Counted from the stretch's first letter, positions 16,691-25,423 are shown. The stretch is 64,000 nucleotides of DNA from Pseudoduganella lurida (GCF_007830455.1 NZ_VLLB01000008.1:124001-188000), one strand, 5' to 3'. Translations and numbers: made by a program. The notes: a model not told the origin generated them from the letters alone.

Positions 16691-18160
16691 TTATAGACCG
16701 GTGGTTTTAGCGCCGGAGACCCGGCCGCGCGTGGCAGCGACGACAGTTCGCCAAGCGAGCGTCATGCCCAGCGCCACGCCGGCGCCCAGGCAGCAGGCGA
16801 TGCACAGCGCGGCCACGATGAAGGCATGCGCGATCGCCGCCGGGTCGTCGCGTCCGCCAAGCACGGTGTAGAAGATCCCGCCGATCAAGGCCACGCTGAG
16901 CGCGGTGCTCACCTGCAGGGTCGAGCTGGCGATGCCGGCGATCATGCCGGCGTGGGCGGGCGCCACGCGGCCCGTGATCATCTTCATCAGTGTCGGCAGG
17001 CCGAGCCCTTGGCCGAAACCGATGCAGAACAGCAGGATGGCGAGCGCCATGGAGGCCGGCGCCGTGCCATCCGGCGTCGCTGAGATCAGCCATGCCAGGC
17101 CGAGGAATGCGGCCATTTCCAGTCCCATGCCGAGCGGATTGACCCAGTCGCCGAAATGCCGGCGGAAATACGGCGTGGACAGGGGCCCCAGCAGGAAGCC
17201 GGCGCCGAAGGGCAGGAAGACCAGGCCGGCGTCCAGGGCGCTCACGTGCAGGGCGTTCTGCAAATAGACCGAGAACAGCAGGAAGAAGGACCCGATCGAA
17301 TAGAAGGACAGGGCGATCAGCAGGGCGCGGCCCAGTCCCGGCGTGCGCAGGGCCGCGGGATCGAGCAGGGGCGCTCCGCCGGCCTGCGCGAGCCGGCTCT
17401 CGTAGCGCCAGAAGAACCGCGCCAGCAGGGGCGCCATGGCCAGCGACAGCCAGGACCACCAGGGCCATCCCGCCTCGCGGCCTTCGATCAGCGGCACGAT
17501 CAGCAGCGCCAGCGTGAGCATCGACAGGACCATGCCGCCCGGGTCCAGCTTGCCCGAGCGCCCCGCGTCCGTCTTCTTCAGCAGAGGAATGCCGAACAGG
17601 ATCACCAGCAGGGCCACCGGCAGGTTGACCAGGAAGACCGCGCGCCATCCCAGGCCGAACAGGTCCAGCGCGATGAGGATGCCGCCCAGCGCCTGCCCGA
17701 TGACGGAGGCCAGGCCGAACACCGCGCCGTACAGGCTGAGCGCGAGCGGCTTTTCGGATTCGGGGAAGATGGCCTGGATGGAAGCGAGCGCCTGTGGGGC
17801 CATGACGGCGGCGCTGATGCCCTGCAGTGCGCGGCCGGCGACGAGGGCCCAGGGCGACCAGGCGACACCACACAGCAGCGACGCGGCAGTGAAGCCGATC
17901 AGGCCGAGGAAGAACACGCGGCTGCGGCCGTACAGGTCGCCCAGGCGTCCGCCGGTGATCAGCGTGACGGCATACAGCGCGGCGTACGCGGAAATGACCA
18001 TCTGCTCGGCCGAGGACGAAGTGCCCAGGCCGCCCTGGATGGACGGCAGCGCCACGTTGACGATGAAGAAGTCGAGCGGCGGCAGGAAGGCGCCGACCAG
18101 CAGGATGGCAAACATCGCCCAGCGGCGCGGCTCGGGAGGAGCGGGATGAGTCTGTATCAT
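16691..18160 (-). CDS. MFS transporter, DHA2 (EmrB/QacA-like) family
   Basis: A 489-residue integral membrane protein with about 14 hydrophobic segments. The DHA2 signature is at the N terminus (LPPLDFFIVNVALPSI), with the motif-A loop GGRLGDLYGRSR. Family members usually export drugs or metabolites with proton exchange. It is first in a two-gene operon with the deaminase and lies just downstream of a TetR operator copy, so it is probably induced by the ligand of the adjacent TetR protein. A substrate related to purines is possible given the operon partner, but not shown by the sequence. Confidence 0.9.
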   Translation of the reverse strand: MIQTHPAPPEPRRWAMFAILLVGAFLPPLDFFIVNVALPSIQGGLGTSSSAEQMVISAYAALYAVTLITGGRLGDLYGRSRVFFLGLIGFTAASLLCGVAWSPWALVAGRALQGISAAVMAPQALASIQAIFPESEKPLALSLYGAVFGLASVIGQALGGILIALDLFGLGWRAVFLVNLPVALLVILFGIPLLKKTDAGRSGKLDPGGMVLSMLTLALLIVPLIEGREAGWPWWSWLSLAMAPLLARFFWRYESRLAQAGGAPLLDPAALRTPGLGRALLIALSFYSIGSFFLLFSVYLQNALHVSALDAGLVFLPFGAGFLLGPLSTPYFRRHFGDWVNPLGMGLEMAAFLGLAWLISATPDGTAPASMALAILLFCIGFGQGLGLPTLMKMITGRVAPAHAGMIAGIASSTLQVSTALSVALIGGIFYTVLGGRDDPAAIAHAFIVAALCIACCLGAGVALGMTLAWRTVVAATRGRVSGAKTTGL

Positions 18161-18173
18161 GGTGTCTCCTTAA

Positions 18174-18188
18174 TAAACCAATCGGTTC
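18174..18188. promoter_or_regulatory. TetR operator copy 1
   Basis: The sequence AAACCAATCGGTTCC contains the inverted repeat AACC-N4-GGTT and lies just upstream of the MFS/deaminase operon. An identical 15-mer occurs upstream of the tetR gene at 18839. Two identical sites on either side of a TetR gene point to autoregulation and control of the operon. Confidence 0.8.
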
Positions 18189-18212
18189 CAAATTAGGCAA
18201 AAAAAATGTGCG

Positions 18213-18809
18213 TCAGTCGAGAACGCGCAGGGCGTTGTCGACCAGCGCGACCATCTCCGCTTTGGCAACGCCGGTCTTGCCCAGCACGCGCATGCCCTGG
18301 ATCTGGCAGACCAGGAAGCGCGCCAGGGCCTGCGCATCGCGTGCGGGAAGCTCGCCGCTGGCCTGGCCGCGGACGATGGCGGCGGCGTACAGTTGCTGCA
18401 GGCGTTCGAACATGCCGCGGGCCCGTTCCGCAATGTCGGGATCGTGCGCCGCCTGTTCCGTTGCCATCGCCACGATCAGGCAGCCGCGTCGGCCCGTGCT
18501 ACCGGAGGACTGGACGGCATGGCGCAGCAGCGCCGTGCGTATTGCCGCGCGGGCGGAGCCCGGTTGCGACAGCTGCTCCGCGGTGACTTGCAGGCCCTCG
18601 GCCATGTAGCGGTCGAGAGCGGCCAGCAGCAGGCCCTTCTTGTCGCCGAAGGCCTTGTACAGGCTGCCGCGCGAGAGGCCGGTCCCCTCGATCAGGTCGG
18701 GCAGGGATGCGCCTTCGTAGCCGCAATCCCAGAACACCTGCATCGCATCGCGGGCGGCATCGTCCAGTGCGAATTCGCGTGGACGGCCGGGTGCGCCGTT
18801 GTTTCCCAT
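18213..18809 (-). CDS. TetR-family regulator of the MFS/deaminase operon
   Basis: A 198-residue TetR protein. The N terminus carries the helix-turn-helix (MQVFWDCGYEGASLPDLIEG, then LSRGSLYKAFGDKKGLL), and the remainder is the helical ligand domain. It is codirectional with and directly upstream of the MFS gene. An identical operator-like sequence lies before each of the two genes, so it probably represses both until its ligand arrives. Confidence 0.9.
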   Translation of the reverse strand: MGNNGAPGRPREFALDDAARDAMQVFWDCGYEGASLPDLIEGTGLSRGSLYKAFGDKKGLLLAALDRYMAEGLQVTAEQLSQPGSARAAIRTALLRHAVQSSGSTGRRGCLIVAMATEQAAHDPDIAERARGMFERLQQLYAAAIVRGQASGELPARDAQALARFLVCQIQGMRVLGKTGVAKAEMVALVDNALRVLD

Positions 18810-18838
18810 CGCTTTACCTCGTCAATCCCGTTATATAT

Positions 18839-18853
18839 AAACCAATCGGTTCC
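18839..18853. promoter_or_regulatory. TetR operator copy 2
   Basis: The 15-mer AAACCAATCGGTTCC, identical to the copy at 18174, sits about 30 bp upstream of the tetR start within a TATATAA-rich promoter region. This fits autorepression. Confidence 0.8.
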
Positions 18854-18990
18854 GATATTAGCACCGGGCGCGGGGCAAGGCAACCGGGCGCCGGTTGAAT
18901 CCCGTCCCGTCGTCACGCCAGCAAAAAGTGACGGTGCCACGGCCTTTGCAGATACCGCCGCCGCCGCCGCAGGAGCTTGACGCGGTGAGA

Positions 18991-20196
18991 TCAGTGCGCG
19001 CGGGGCCCCGGGGGGAAGCCATGGGCCCGGGCCGACCAGGCGACGCCGAAGCCGGCGATCGACAAGCCCAGCACTGCCCAGGGAAACGCGCCGGCGCCCC
19101 AGGTATCGAGCAGCACACCGCCCAGCGCACCGGCCCCGGCTATCGCACTGTTCCAGGCCACGACGTTCATCGACAATGCGATGTCGGCGCCCGTGCCGGC
19201 ACTGTCGGCCAATGCCGTTTGCAGCAGCGTCGCGGCGCCGCCGAAGGTCACGCCCCACACGGCAACGCCGGCGTAGATCGCCGCCGGTGCATGGGATGCA
19301 ACGATGAACAGCAGGGCGACCAGCGCAAAGATGGCCAGGCTCGCCAGGACTGCCGCGCGCAGCCGGCGGTCCACCATCCGGCCCGCGAGCCAGATGCCTC
19401 CCAGCGCCGCCAGGCCAAAGGTGAGCAGCACCACGTCGACGTGGCCGGCCAGGCCCGCCAGCGCAACGAAGGGCGCGATGAAGGTATAGAGGACGTTGTG
19501 CCCCAGCATCCAGAGGACGACGGTCGCCAGGACCGGCCGCACGCCCGGGGTCCTGAACACGGCGCCCATGGACCGGCGCTCACGGCCTGCCTGGCCGGGA
19601 TAGTCCGGCACCTTGACGAGCACCCACACGATCAGCAGCACGGTCAGGCCCGACATGACGTCGAAGGCATTGCGCCAGCCCACCGCCTTGCCAAGCCAGG
19701 TGCCGAGGGGAACGCCGAGGGCGAGCGCAATCGGCGTGCCGACCATCGCGATGGCCATTGCCTGCCCCTGCTGGTGCACGGCCACCATCCGCCTGGCGTA
19801 GCCGGCCAGCAGGCTCCATGCCAGGCCCGCCGCGGCGCCGACGCAGAACCGCGCCACCATCGTCAGCCACAGGCTGGAGGAGTGTGCGGTGACCAGGTTA
19901 AAGACGAGAAAGCCGGCGATCGTCAGCAGCAGCACGTTGCGGCGCCGCCATCCTTGCGTGGCGACAGTCAGCGGGATTGCGGCCAGGAGGGAACCGAGTG
20001 CATACGCCGTCACGGTCTGTCCTGCCAGGGCAGTGCTGATGCGCAGGTCTGCGGCGATCTGCGGCAACAGGCCGGCAGGCAGGGTTTCGGTGGCGATGCA
20101 GATAAAGCCTGTCATCGCCAGCGCAAGCAAGGCCGCGATCGGTAACGGTTCCGTGGAGGCCAGGGTGCGGCCATGGGGCGGATTTGCTGCATTCAT
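18991..20196 (-). CDS. MFS transporter, DHA1 (AraJ-like efflux) family
   Basis: A 401-residue membrane protein with about 12 hydrophobic segments, opening with LPIAALLALAMTGFICIATETLPAGLLPQIA, the form typical of DHA1 sugar/drug efflux proteins of the AraJ/YdhP group. The start at 20196 follows AGGAGCAACG. It is divergent from a TetR gene at 20335, and operator-like sequences lie between them, so it is probably inducible efflux. The substrate is unknown. Confidence 0.9.
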   Translation of the reverse strand: MNAANPPHGRTLASTEPLPIAALLALAMTGFICIATETLPAGLLPQIAADLRISTALAGQTVTAYALGSLLAAIPLTVATQGWRRRNVLLLTIAGFLVFNLVTAHSSSLWLTMVARFCVGAAAGLAWSLLAGYARRMVAVHQQGQAMAIAMVGTPIALALGVPLGTWLGKAVGWRNAFDVMSGLTVLLIVWVLVKVPDYPGQAGRERRSMGAVFRTPGVRPVLATVVLWMLGHNVLYTFIAPFVALAGLAGHVDVVLLTFGLAALGGIWLAGRMVDRRLRAAVLASLAIFALVALLFIVASHAPAAIYAGVAVWGVTFGGAATLLQTALADSAGTGADIALSMNVVAWNSAIAGAGALGGVLLDTWGAGAFPWAVLGLSIAGFGVAWSARAHGFPPGPRAH

Positions 20197-20243
20197 CGTT
20201 GCTCCTGTGAAGACGGTAAAGGGAAGATCGGCGCTAACATATG

Positions 20244-20260
20244 TATCAATCGGTACAAAT
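20244..20260. promoter_or_regulatory. operator-like site before DHA1 MFS gene
   Basis: TATCAATCGGTACAAAT, matching in inverse orientation the site at 20293-20308 (whose complement reads TACTAAACGGTACAAA). It shares the core CAATCGGT with the operators at 18174 and 18839. It lies about 50 bp upstream of the MFS start. Confidence 0.65.
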
Positions 20261-20292
20261 GTTAAGTTGGGCGGTCCGGCTTGTCAACGACT

Positions 20293-20308
20293 TTTGTACC
20301 GTTTAGTA
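20293..20308. promoter_or_regulatory. operator-like site before tetR
   Basis: TTTGTACCGTTTAGTA is the inverse partner of the site at 20244. It sits about 30 bp before the tetR start, as expected for an autoregulated divergent TetR/efflux pair. Confidence 0.6.
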
Positions 20309-20334
20309 TTGATGTCAGTGAACAGGAGGAAACG

Positions 20335-20955
20335 ATGGCGCAAATGGGCCGACCGCGACAATTCGACCGCGCTACCGCGGTGACCAAGGCGATGCATCTG
20401 TTCTGGCAGAATGGATACGAGGGCACCTCGCTGAGCCAGCTGAAAGCCGAACTGGGGATCTCCGCGCCCAGCTTCTATGCGGCCTTCGGTTCGAAGGAGG
20501 CCCTGTTCCACGAAACCGTCGCCCGGTACCTGGACAGCCATGGATCGGTGATGGACTGCCTGTGGGATCCGGCGCTGCAGCCCAGGGCCGCCATCGAGCT
20601 GGCGCTGCGCGGCTCGGCGCGCATGCAGGTCGAGGCATCGCATCCCAGCGGGTGCATGGTGGCCCTGGGCGTGACGAGTGCCGGCGCACCCGACAACGCG
20701 GCCGTCACCGCCGGGCTGACGGCGGCGCGGGCCCGCAACCGCGCCGGCATCCTGGCCTGCGTGCAGCGCGGCATCGCGCAACGGCAACTCGATCCCGCCA
20801 CGGATGCCGCCGCCTTGGCGGGTGCCTTCGAAAGTTTCCTGCTGGGGCTGTCGACGCTCGCGCGCGACGGTGCCACGCGGGAGACCCTGGACAGCGCCGT
20901 CACTCAGGTCCTGCAACTGTGGCCCGGTCCGGTGGACGGCAAGGCGGAACGCTGA
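20335..20955 (+). CDS. TetR/AcrR-family regulator
   Basis: A 206-residue TetR protein with a clear DNA-binding domain (MHLFWQNGYEGTSLSQLKAELG, then SAPSFYAAFGSKEALF) and a ligand domain containing HPSGCMVALG. The start at 20335 has an excellent AGGAGGAAACG ribosome site; a longer frame from 20281 lacks one and would overlap the operator. It is divergent from the DHA1 MFS gene, which it probably represses. It resembles the TetR at 18213, and the two sets of operators share a core. Confidence 0.9.
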   Translation: MAQMGRPRQFDRATAVTKAMHLFWQNGYEGTSLSQLKAELGISAPSFYAAFGSKEALFHETVARYLDSHGSVMDCLWDPALQPRAAIELALRGSARMQVEASHPSGCMVALGVTSAGAPDNAAVTAGLTAARARNRAGILACVQRGIAQRQLDPATDAAALAGAFESFLLGLSTLARDGATRETLDSAVTQVLQLWPGPVDGKAER

Positions 20956-21019
20956 AGACGCCACTGGCGTTCCGGCCGGCGCGTCAAGCAAGTGCGCGGC
21001 CGGAACGATCGGCGTCGGG

Positions 21020-21796
21020 TCAAATCCCCGCATACCACTCATAACCGCGGTCTTCCCAGTAGCCGCCCCTGCCGGCCCCCAGGCCCTGCAGGCTGTCGAC
21101 CAGCTCGATGCGCATCAGGTACTTGGCCTGCTTGTAGCCGAGCTGGCGTTCCACCCGCAGGCGCAGCGGCGCGCCGTGGCCAACACTCAGCTCCTTGCCG
21201 TTCATGCCGTAGGCCAGGATCGTCTGGGGGTGAAAGGCATCCACCAGGTCGATGCTCTCGTAGTAGCGGCCGCTGCCATCGAGCGTCGGCTCGAGTTCGT
21301 CGGCGCAGTGGAACACCACGTAGCGTGCGCTGGGCAGGATGCCGGTGGCGCGCAGCACCTCGGCCAGCGGCACGCCGGTCCATCGGGCGATCGCGCTCCA
21401 GCCTTCCACGCAGTCGTGGCGCGTGATCTGCGTGCGCGACGGCATCACCTTGAGCCCGTCCAGCGAGAATTCCCGGGGCCGCGCGACCAGGCCGTCGACG
21501 CGCAGGCGCCAGTCGACGAAACGCTTGTCGAGCAGGGCCGCGTAGGCGTCGCTGTCCGGCATGCTGCTGCCGTTGACCCGGAAGCGCGGCGAGATGTCGG
21601 TTGCACGGTATTCGCGGGCCAGCGCATGGCGGCCCTGCAGCAGCCGCTGCGCGGATCGGGTGAGGTGTTCCGCCGTTTCGAGCACCCGGCCGGTGGGCGT
21701 GTCCTGCACGGACATGTCGCAGCCGAGCAGGGCGGCGCCGGCGCCGAGTGCGCCGCCCAGGAGGAAGCGGCGGCGGGTGGGTCGATGGTCAGTCAT
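21020..21796 (-). CDS. molybdopterin-dependent oxidoreductase, sulfite-oxidase fold, Tat-exported
   Basis: A 258-residue protein of the oxidoreductase molybdopterin-binding family (MsrP/YedY and sulfite oxidase relatives). A twin-arginine signal (RRRFLLGG) is followed by a Cys-containing signal end (ALLGCDM), so it may be lipid-anchored. The molybdenum ligand Cys is probably in RHDCVEGW. Its start overlaps the end of the cytochrome b gene by eight bases, so the two are translationally linked and probably form a membrane cytochrome b plus periplasmic molybdoenzyme pair. The substrate is unknown. Confidence 0.85.
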   Translation of the reverse strand: MTDHRPTRRRFLLGGALGAGAALLGCDMSVQDTPTGRVLETAEHLTRSAQRLLQGRHALAREYRATDISPRFRVNGSSMPDSDAYAALLDKRFVDWRLRVDGLVARPREFSLDGLKVMPSRTQITRHDCVEGWSAIARWTGVPLAEVLRATGILPSARYVVFHCADELEPTLDGSGRYYESIDLVDAFHPQTILAYGMNGKELSVGHGAPLRLRVERQLGYKQAKYLMRIELVDSLQGLGAGRGGYWEDRGYEWYAGI

Positions 21797-22616
21797 GGTG
21801 CGATGTCTCGATGGCGTAGCGGCCCGTGATCATGGAACGCAGGTTGTTCCACACGCCCGACAGCAGGACCATGGCGAGATGGACCAGCACGAACAGGACC
21901 ACGAGGGACGCGGTGATGAAATGGAGCGTGCGGGCCGACTGGCGTCCGCCGAACAGGTCCAGCAGGAAGGGCGCCACGGCGTTCATGCCGGGCGACATGG
22001 TCAGTCCGGTCAGTACCATCAGCGGCAGCAGGACCGCTGCCACGCCGAGGTAGCTGAGTTTCTGCAGCACGTTATAGCGGCGCGCCGCATGTCCCTCTGG
22101 AAAGCGCAGGCGCGCATGGGCGACGATTTCCTGCCAGAGGTGGCGCGGCGCGAGCTCCGCGCGGTGCGGTACCAGGTCGCGACGCCAATGCCCGCTCATC
22201 ACGCTGTACAGCAGGTAGACGGCGCCGTTGCACGCGAAGGCCCACGCAAAAAAAAAGTGCCAGCGGCGGCCCGCTGCCAGGTCCTGGAAGGAGGGCAGGG
22301 TCAGCCAGGCCGGAAAGGCGCGTTCGGTGCCCTGGCCAGCGACGCGTGAGACACCCAGCACGCCGGTGGTCGCCACTTCCGCATGGCCCACGCGCAGGTA
22401 GCCGCGCAGCTCGCCGTGAGCGCGCGAGGCGCCGATGCTGAGGAAGGCGGGATCGCCGTCGGCGCCGTACTGGTCCCAGTACAGGCTGGGCCAGGCGTTG
22501 AAGATCTGCAGGCCGCTCAACAGCAGGACGCCCAGGCAGATGACATTGATCCAGTGGGTGAGGCGGGTGATGACGGCATGCCGGCGCACCAGCACGGTGT
22601 TTTTTTCAGGCTTCAT
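21789..22616 (-). CDS. cytochrome b561-type membrane subunit
   Basis: A 275-residue di-haem-type membrane cytochrome. Hydrophobic segments occur near residues 14-38, 120-140, 187-210 and 232-258, with His residues suited to haem ligation in TRLTHWINV, RWHFFFAW and LHFITA. It resembles the membrane subunits of thiosulfate reductase, Ni/Fe-hydrogenase and formate dehydrogenase cytochrome families. It lies between a DUF5666-like gene and the molybdoenzyme gene in one operon, and probably exchanges electrons between quinones and that enzyme. Confidence 0.85.
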   Translation of the reverse strand: MKPEKNTVLVRRHAVITRLTHWINVICLGVLLLSGLQIFNAWPSLYWDQYGADGDPAFLSIGASRAHGELRGYLRVGHAEVATTGVLGVSRVAGQGTERAFPAWLTLPSFQDLAAGRRWHFFFAWAFACNGAVYLLYSVMSGHWRRDLVPHRAELAPRHLWQEIVAHARLRFPEGHAARRYNVLQKLSYLGVAAVLLPLMVLTGLTMSPGMNAVAPFLLDLFGGRQSARTLHFITASLVVLFVLVHLAMVLLSGVWNNLRSMITGRYAIETSHHD

Positions 22617-22670
22617 GACAGCTCCGGAAAATGGAAGCCGGCCTGCACAGCGCGGCCGGCTTCGCTTTGC

Positions 22671-23315
22671 TTACATCGGCGGCACCACGCCATTCGCGCC
22701 CACCACGATCTGCTGCGCCGTGAGCGCGCCCTTGTCACCCTTCATGGCCGGCACGAACACGACCGCGCCGGCAACCAGGTCCTTCATCCCGGCCGGCGCC
22801 AGGGTCACGACCGGAGTGCCGGGCGGGATGGCGATCTTCTTTTCCTTGCCGTGGTAGGACACGGTGACGGTATGGCCATCGACACCCTTGACCGCGTTCG
22901 CCACGGTGGCATTGGTCATGCTGCTGTTCGGCTTCAGGTCCCAGCCGTAGCTGCCTTCGCCCGTGCCCTTCATGGCCGGCGGGAAGATCAGCACTTCGAG
23001 GGCGCCGTCGCCGCCATCGGCCTTCGGCAGCGAAGCGATGCCCACGAAATCGCCCGGCTTGATGTCGCCGATGTCGGCGCGCGCCACGCCGGCAACGCGG
23101 GCGCCCTCGGCCAGGGTGACGTCGACGGTCCTGCCCTCGCGGGTCCTGACCTTGATCCTGCTGCCGTCGACGGCAACGATGCTGCCGCGGACATGGACCT
23201 GCTCCGCATTCTGGGCCTGGGCCACGGCCGGCATGACGAAACTGGCGGCCGGCAGCACGAGGGTGGAGGCGGCGAGCAGGGCGCGCGCAGCGATACGGGA
23301 AATCATCTTGTTCAT
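22671..23315 (-). CDS. secreted DUF5666-like protein
   Basis: A 214-residue exported protein with a signal peptide (long hydrophobic core, ending AVAQAQ) followed by beta-rich OB-like repeats of the kind annotated DUF5666 (VHVRGSIVAVDGSRIKVRTREGRTVDV). It is first in the operon with the cytochrome b and molybdoenzyme genes. No catalytic residues stand out, and a binding or assembly role in the periplasm is a guess. Palindromic operator-like sites precede it. Confidence 0.75.
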   Translation of the reverse strand: MNKMISRIAARALLAASTLVLPAASFVMPAVAQAQNAEQVHVRGSIVAVDGSRIKVRTREGRTVDVTLAEGARVAGVARADIGDIKPGDFVGIASLPKADGGDGALEVLIFPPAMKGTGEGSYGWDLKPNSSMTNATVANAVKGVDGHTVTVSYHGKEKKIAIPPGTPVVTLAPAGMKDLVAGAVVFVPAMKGDKGALTAQQIVVGANGVVPPM

Positions 23316-23323
23316 GGTATACC

Positions 23324-23339
23324 TACTAGTTGGTAGATT
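23324..23339. promoter_or_regulatory. palindromic operator-like site 1
   Basis: TACCTACTAGTTGGTA, an inverted repeat with one mismatched pair, immediately upstream of the DUF5666/cytochrome b/molybdoenzyme operon. It resembles the site at 23491 and is typical of TetR-type operators, but no regulator gene is adjacent. Confidence 0.7.
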
Positions 23340-23490
23340 GATGGCGCAAGTAAAACGACCTCGGTACAGCGCGCCGACAGACTGCCGAGGTCAACTGGTG
23401 ATGATGGTGGTACCGCCGGGCTTCAGTCTCCCGGCGGCAGGCGTGTCACATGCGGCGGGATGGCCGCCAGGTGTGTTCATGTCGTTATCC

Positions 23491-23506
23491 TACCTACTGG
23501 TAGGTA
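23491..23506. promoter_or_regulatory. palindromic operator-like site 2
   Basis: TACCTACTGGTAGGTA, a perfect 7-bp inverted repeat (TACCTAC/GTAGGTA) with a two-base centre. It is 165 bp from site 1 and not close to any start codon now present. It may mark the promoter of a lost divergent regulator gene. Confidence 0.7.
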
Positions 23507-23700
23507 TGCAGTCAAGCGCTGTCATCCCGTTCCGTGGACGATGATCTCCATTGAATGGGCAACCGTGGCCGAAGTGCGGCAACGCAGGCGCACGTCGGAG
23601 GGGTGCTGCTCGGCCATCAGAAATCGGGATCGGCCCATTGCTTCCCGGCCCAGGCTGGCAGGCGTCACAAGACGTTGCAGGTCCTGGCCATTGCAAGCGC

Positions 23701-24447
23701 TCAGCGCATGCCGCCCGAACCGAGGATGATTTCGCCCGTCACCCAGCCGGCATCGTCCGACGCGAGATAGGCAACGATCGGCGCGATGTCGCGCACCTGG
23801 CCGATGCGCCCGAGCGGCGTCAGGTTCTCGTACCAGGCCTGGAACGCGGAGCCGATCGCGCCGGCGGCATGCGTGCCTTCGGTTTCGATCATGCCGGGGC
23901 TCACGGCATTGACACGGATGCCCCGCGGGCCGAGTTCTCGCGCGAGCACGCCGGTAATGGCATCGAGCGCCCCTTTCGTTCCGGTGTAGACCGCACTGCC
24001 CGGCGGCAGAACGCGCGTGACGTTCGAGCCGATGTTGATGATGCTGGCACCCTTGCCCAGGTGCGGCGCCGCGGCGCGGATGACCAGCAGGGGACCGAGC
24101 ACGTTGATGTCGAACTGCCTGCGATACAGCTCCTCGGTGGTGTCGCCGATCTCCGCCAGCTGGTAGATGCCGGCGTTGTTCACCACGATGTCCAGGCGCC
24201 CGAAACGATCGATGGCCGCCGTGACCAGCGCTGCGACTTGTGCCGCGTCCGTCACGTCGGCGCCCACCGCCACGGCCGTCCCGCCAGCGGCGTCGATGTC
24301 GGCGACCACCTGGTCGGCACCGCTCCTGCCGGATGCGTAATTGACCACGACCTGCGCGCCATCGGCGGCCAGCTGGCGGGCGATGCCCGCGCCGATTCCC
24401 TTGGACGCGCCCGTTACGATGGCGACCTTGTCCTTTAACTTGTACAT
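23701..24447 (-). CDS. short-chain dehydrogenase/reductase
   Basis: A 248-residue classical SDR with the NAD(P) site TGASKGIG near residue 13, NNAG, and the catalytic Ser and Tyr-x-x-x-Lys in the segment containing YTGTKGA. A Rossmann fold and a C terminus with TGEIILGSGGMR complete the normal length. It is divergent from a (broken) LysR gene that probably once regulated it. The substrate is unknown; the family includes 3-oxoacyl-ACP reductase-like enzymes. The ~190 bp beyond its 3' end (23507-23700) holds no gene I can see. Confidence 0.9.
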   Translation of the reverse strand: MYKLKDKVAIVTGASKGIGAGIARQLAADGAQVVVNYASGRSGADQVVADIDAAGGTAVAVGADVTDAAQVAALVTAAIDRFGRLDIVVNNAGIYQLAEIGDTTEELYRRQFDINVLGPLLVIRAAAPHLGKGASIINIGSNVTRVLPPGSAVYTGTKGALDAITGVLARELGPRGIRVNAVSPGMIETEGTHAAGAIGSAFQAWYENLTPLGRIGQVRDIAPIVAYLASDDAGWVTGEIILGSGGMR

Positions 24448-24578
24448 GTCTTGAGAGCCCGGAAGAGCTGGCGTTCATCCCGCCAGCAGGTTGGAAAACA
24501 CCATGGTGCCGCGTACAGAGTTGTCCGGGAACTGCCACTCCTGTATATTCGACGTACATTTTTGTACGGATCGATACG

Positions 24579-25423
24579 ATGGACTGGGGCGACGTCCGGA
24601 TCTTCCTGGCGGTGGTGCGTAGCGGATCGTTCGGCGAGGCCGCGCGTACCCTGGGCGTGAGCCATCCGACGGTGGGGCGCCGGATCAAGGCGCTCGAGCA
24701 GGAGGCGCAGCAGCCGATCTTGCGCAGGACCAGCGCGGGCCTGGTCCTCACGGATGCCGGGGATGCCGGATGGCCCTGGCGGAAGCCATGGAAGCTGCCG
24801 CGCTGGCCATGGAGCGGCGCCTGGCGGGCAACCACGAGCGCCTGGAAGGCATCCTGCGCATCTCTGCGGCGGAATGGTTTGCCGGCCATGTGCTCGCGCC
24901 CGTGCTGGCCGAACTGGCGCGCCGCCATCCGGCCGTGGTGCCCGAGGTGATCGCCAGCTACCGCCTGCTGAACCTGTCGCGCCGCGAGGCCGATGTGGCG
25001 TTCCGCATCGTGCCGTTCACCGAACCGGACATCGTCCAGCGCCGCCTGATGACGATCCCTTACGGCCTCTATGGCTCCGCCGATACCGCGTCGGCGCTGC
25101 AGCACGATCCGGCGTCGGTGGGACTGATCCTGATGAATACGGCGCAGTCCCACTTTCCCGATGTCGCCTGGCTGCTGGACCGGTTTCCGGCGTCGCGGCG
25201 GGTCTTCACGAGCACGAGCCGGGCCGTCCAGGCCCAGATGTGCCTGCGAGGCATGGGCATTGCCGTGCTGCCCATGCCGCTGGGCGATGCCACCACCGGA
25301 TTGCAGCGTATCGACACGCCGGACGGGCCACCCGGCAGGGACGTCTGGGTGGGCTACCACCAGGACCTGCGGCATATGGACCGCCTGCGGGCGATGCTCG
25401 AGATTGCCGATGCGATGCTGTAG
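24579..25423 (+). pseudogene. LysR regulator with a frameshift
   Basis: The N-terminal DNA-binding domain is in one frame (MDWGDVRIFLAVVRSGSFGE, HPTVGRRIKALEQ, ending LVLTDAG). The rest, starting MALAEAMEAAALAMERRLAG, is in another frame from 24770 to 25423. The shift falls at about 24755-24770, where a short repeat, GGATGCCG-GGGATGCCGG, suggests slippage or a small duplication. Together the pieces have normal LysR length. It is either a real frameshift or a sequencing error. It is divergent from the SDR gene. Confidence 0.8.
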
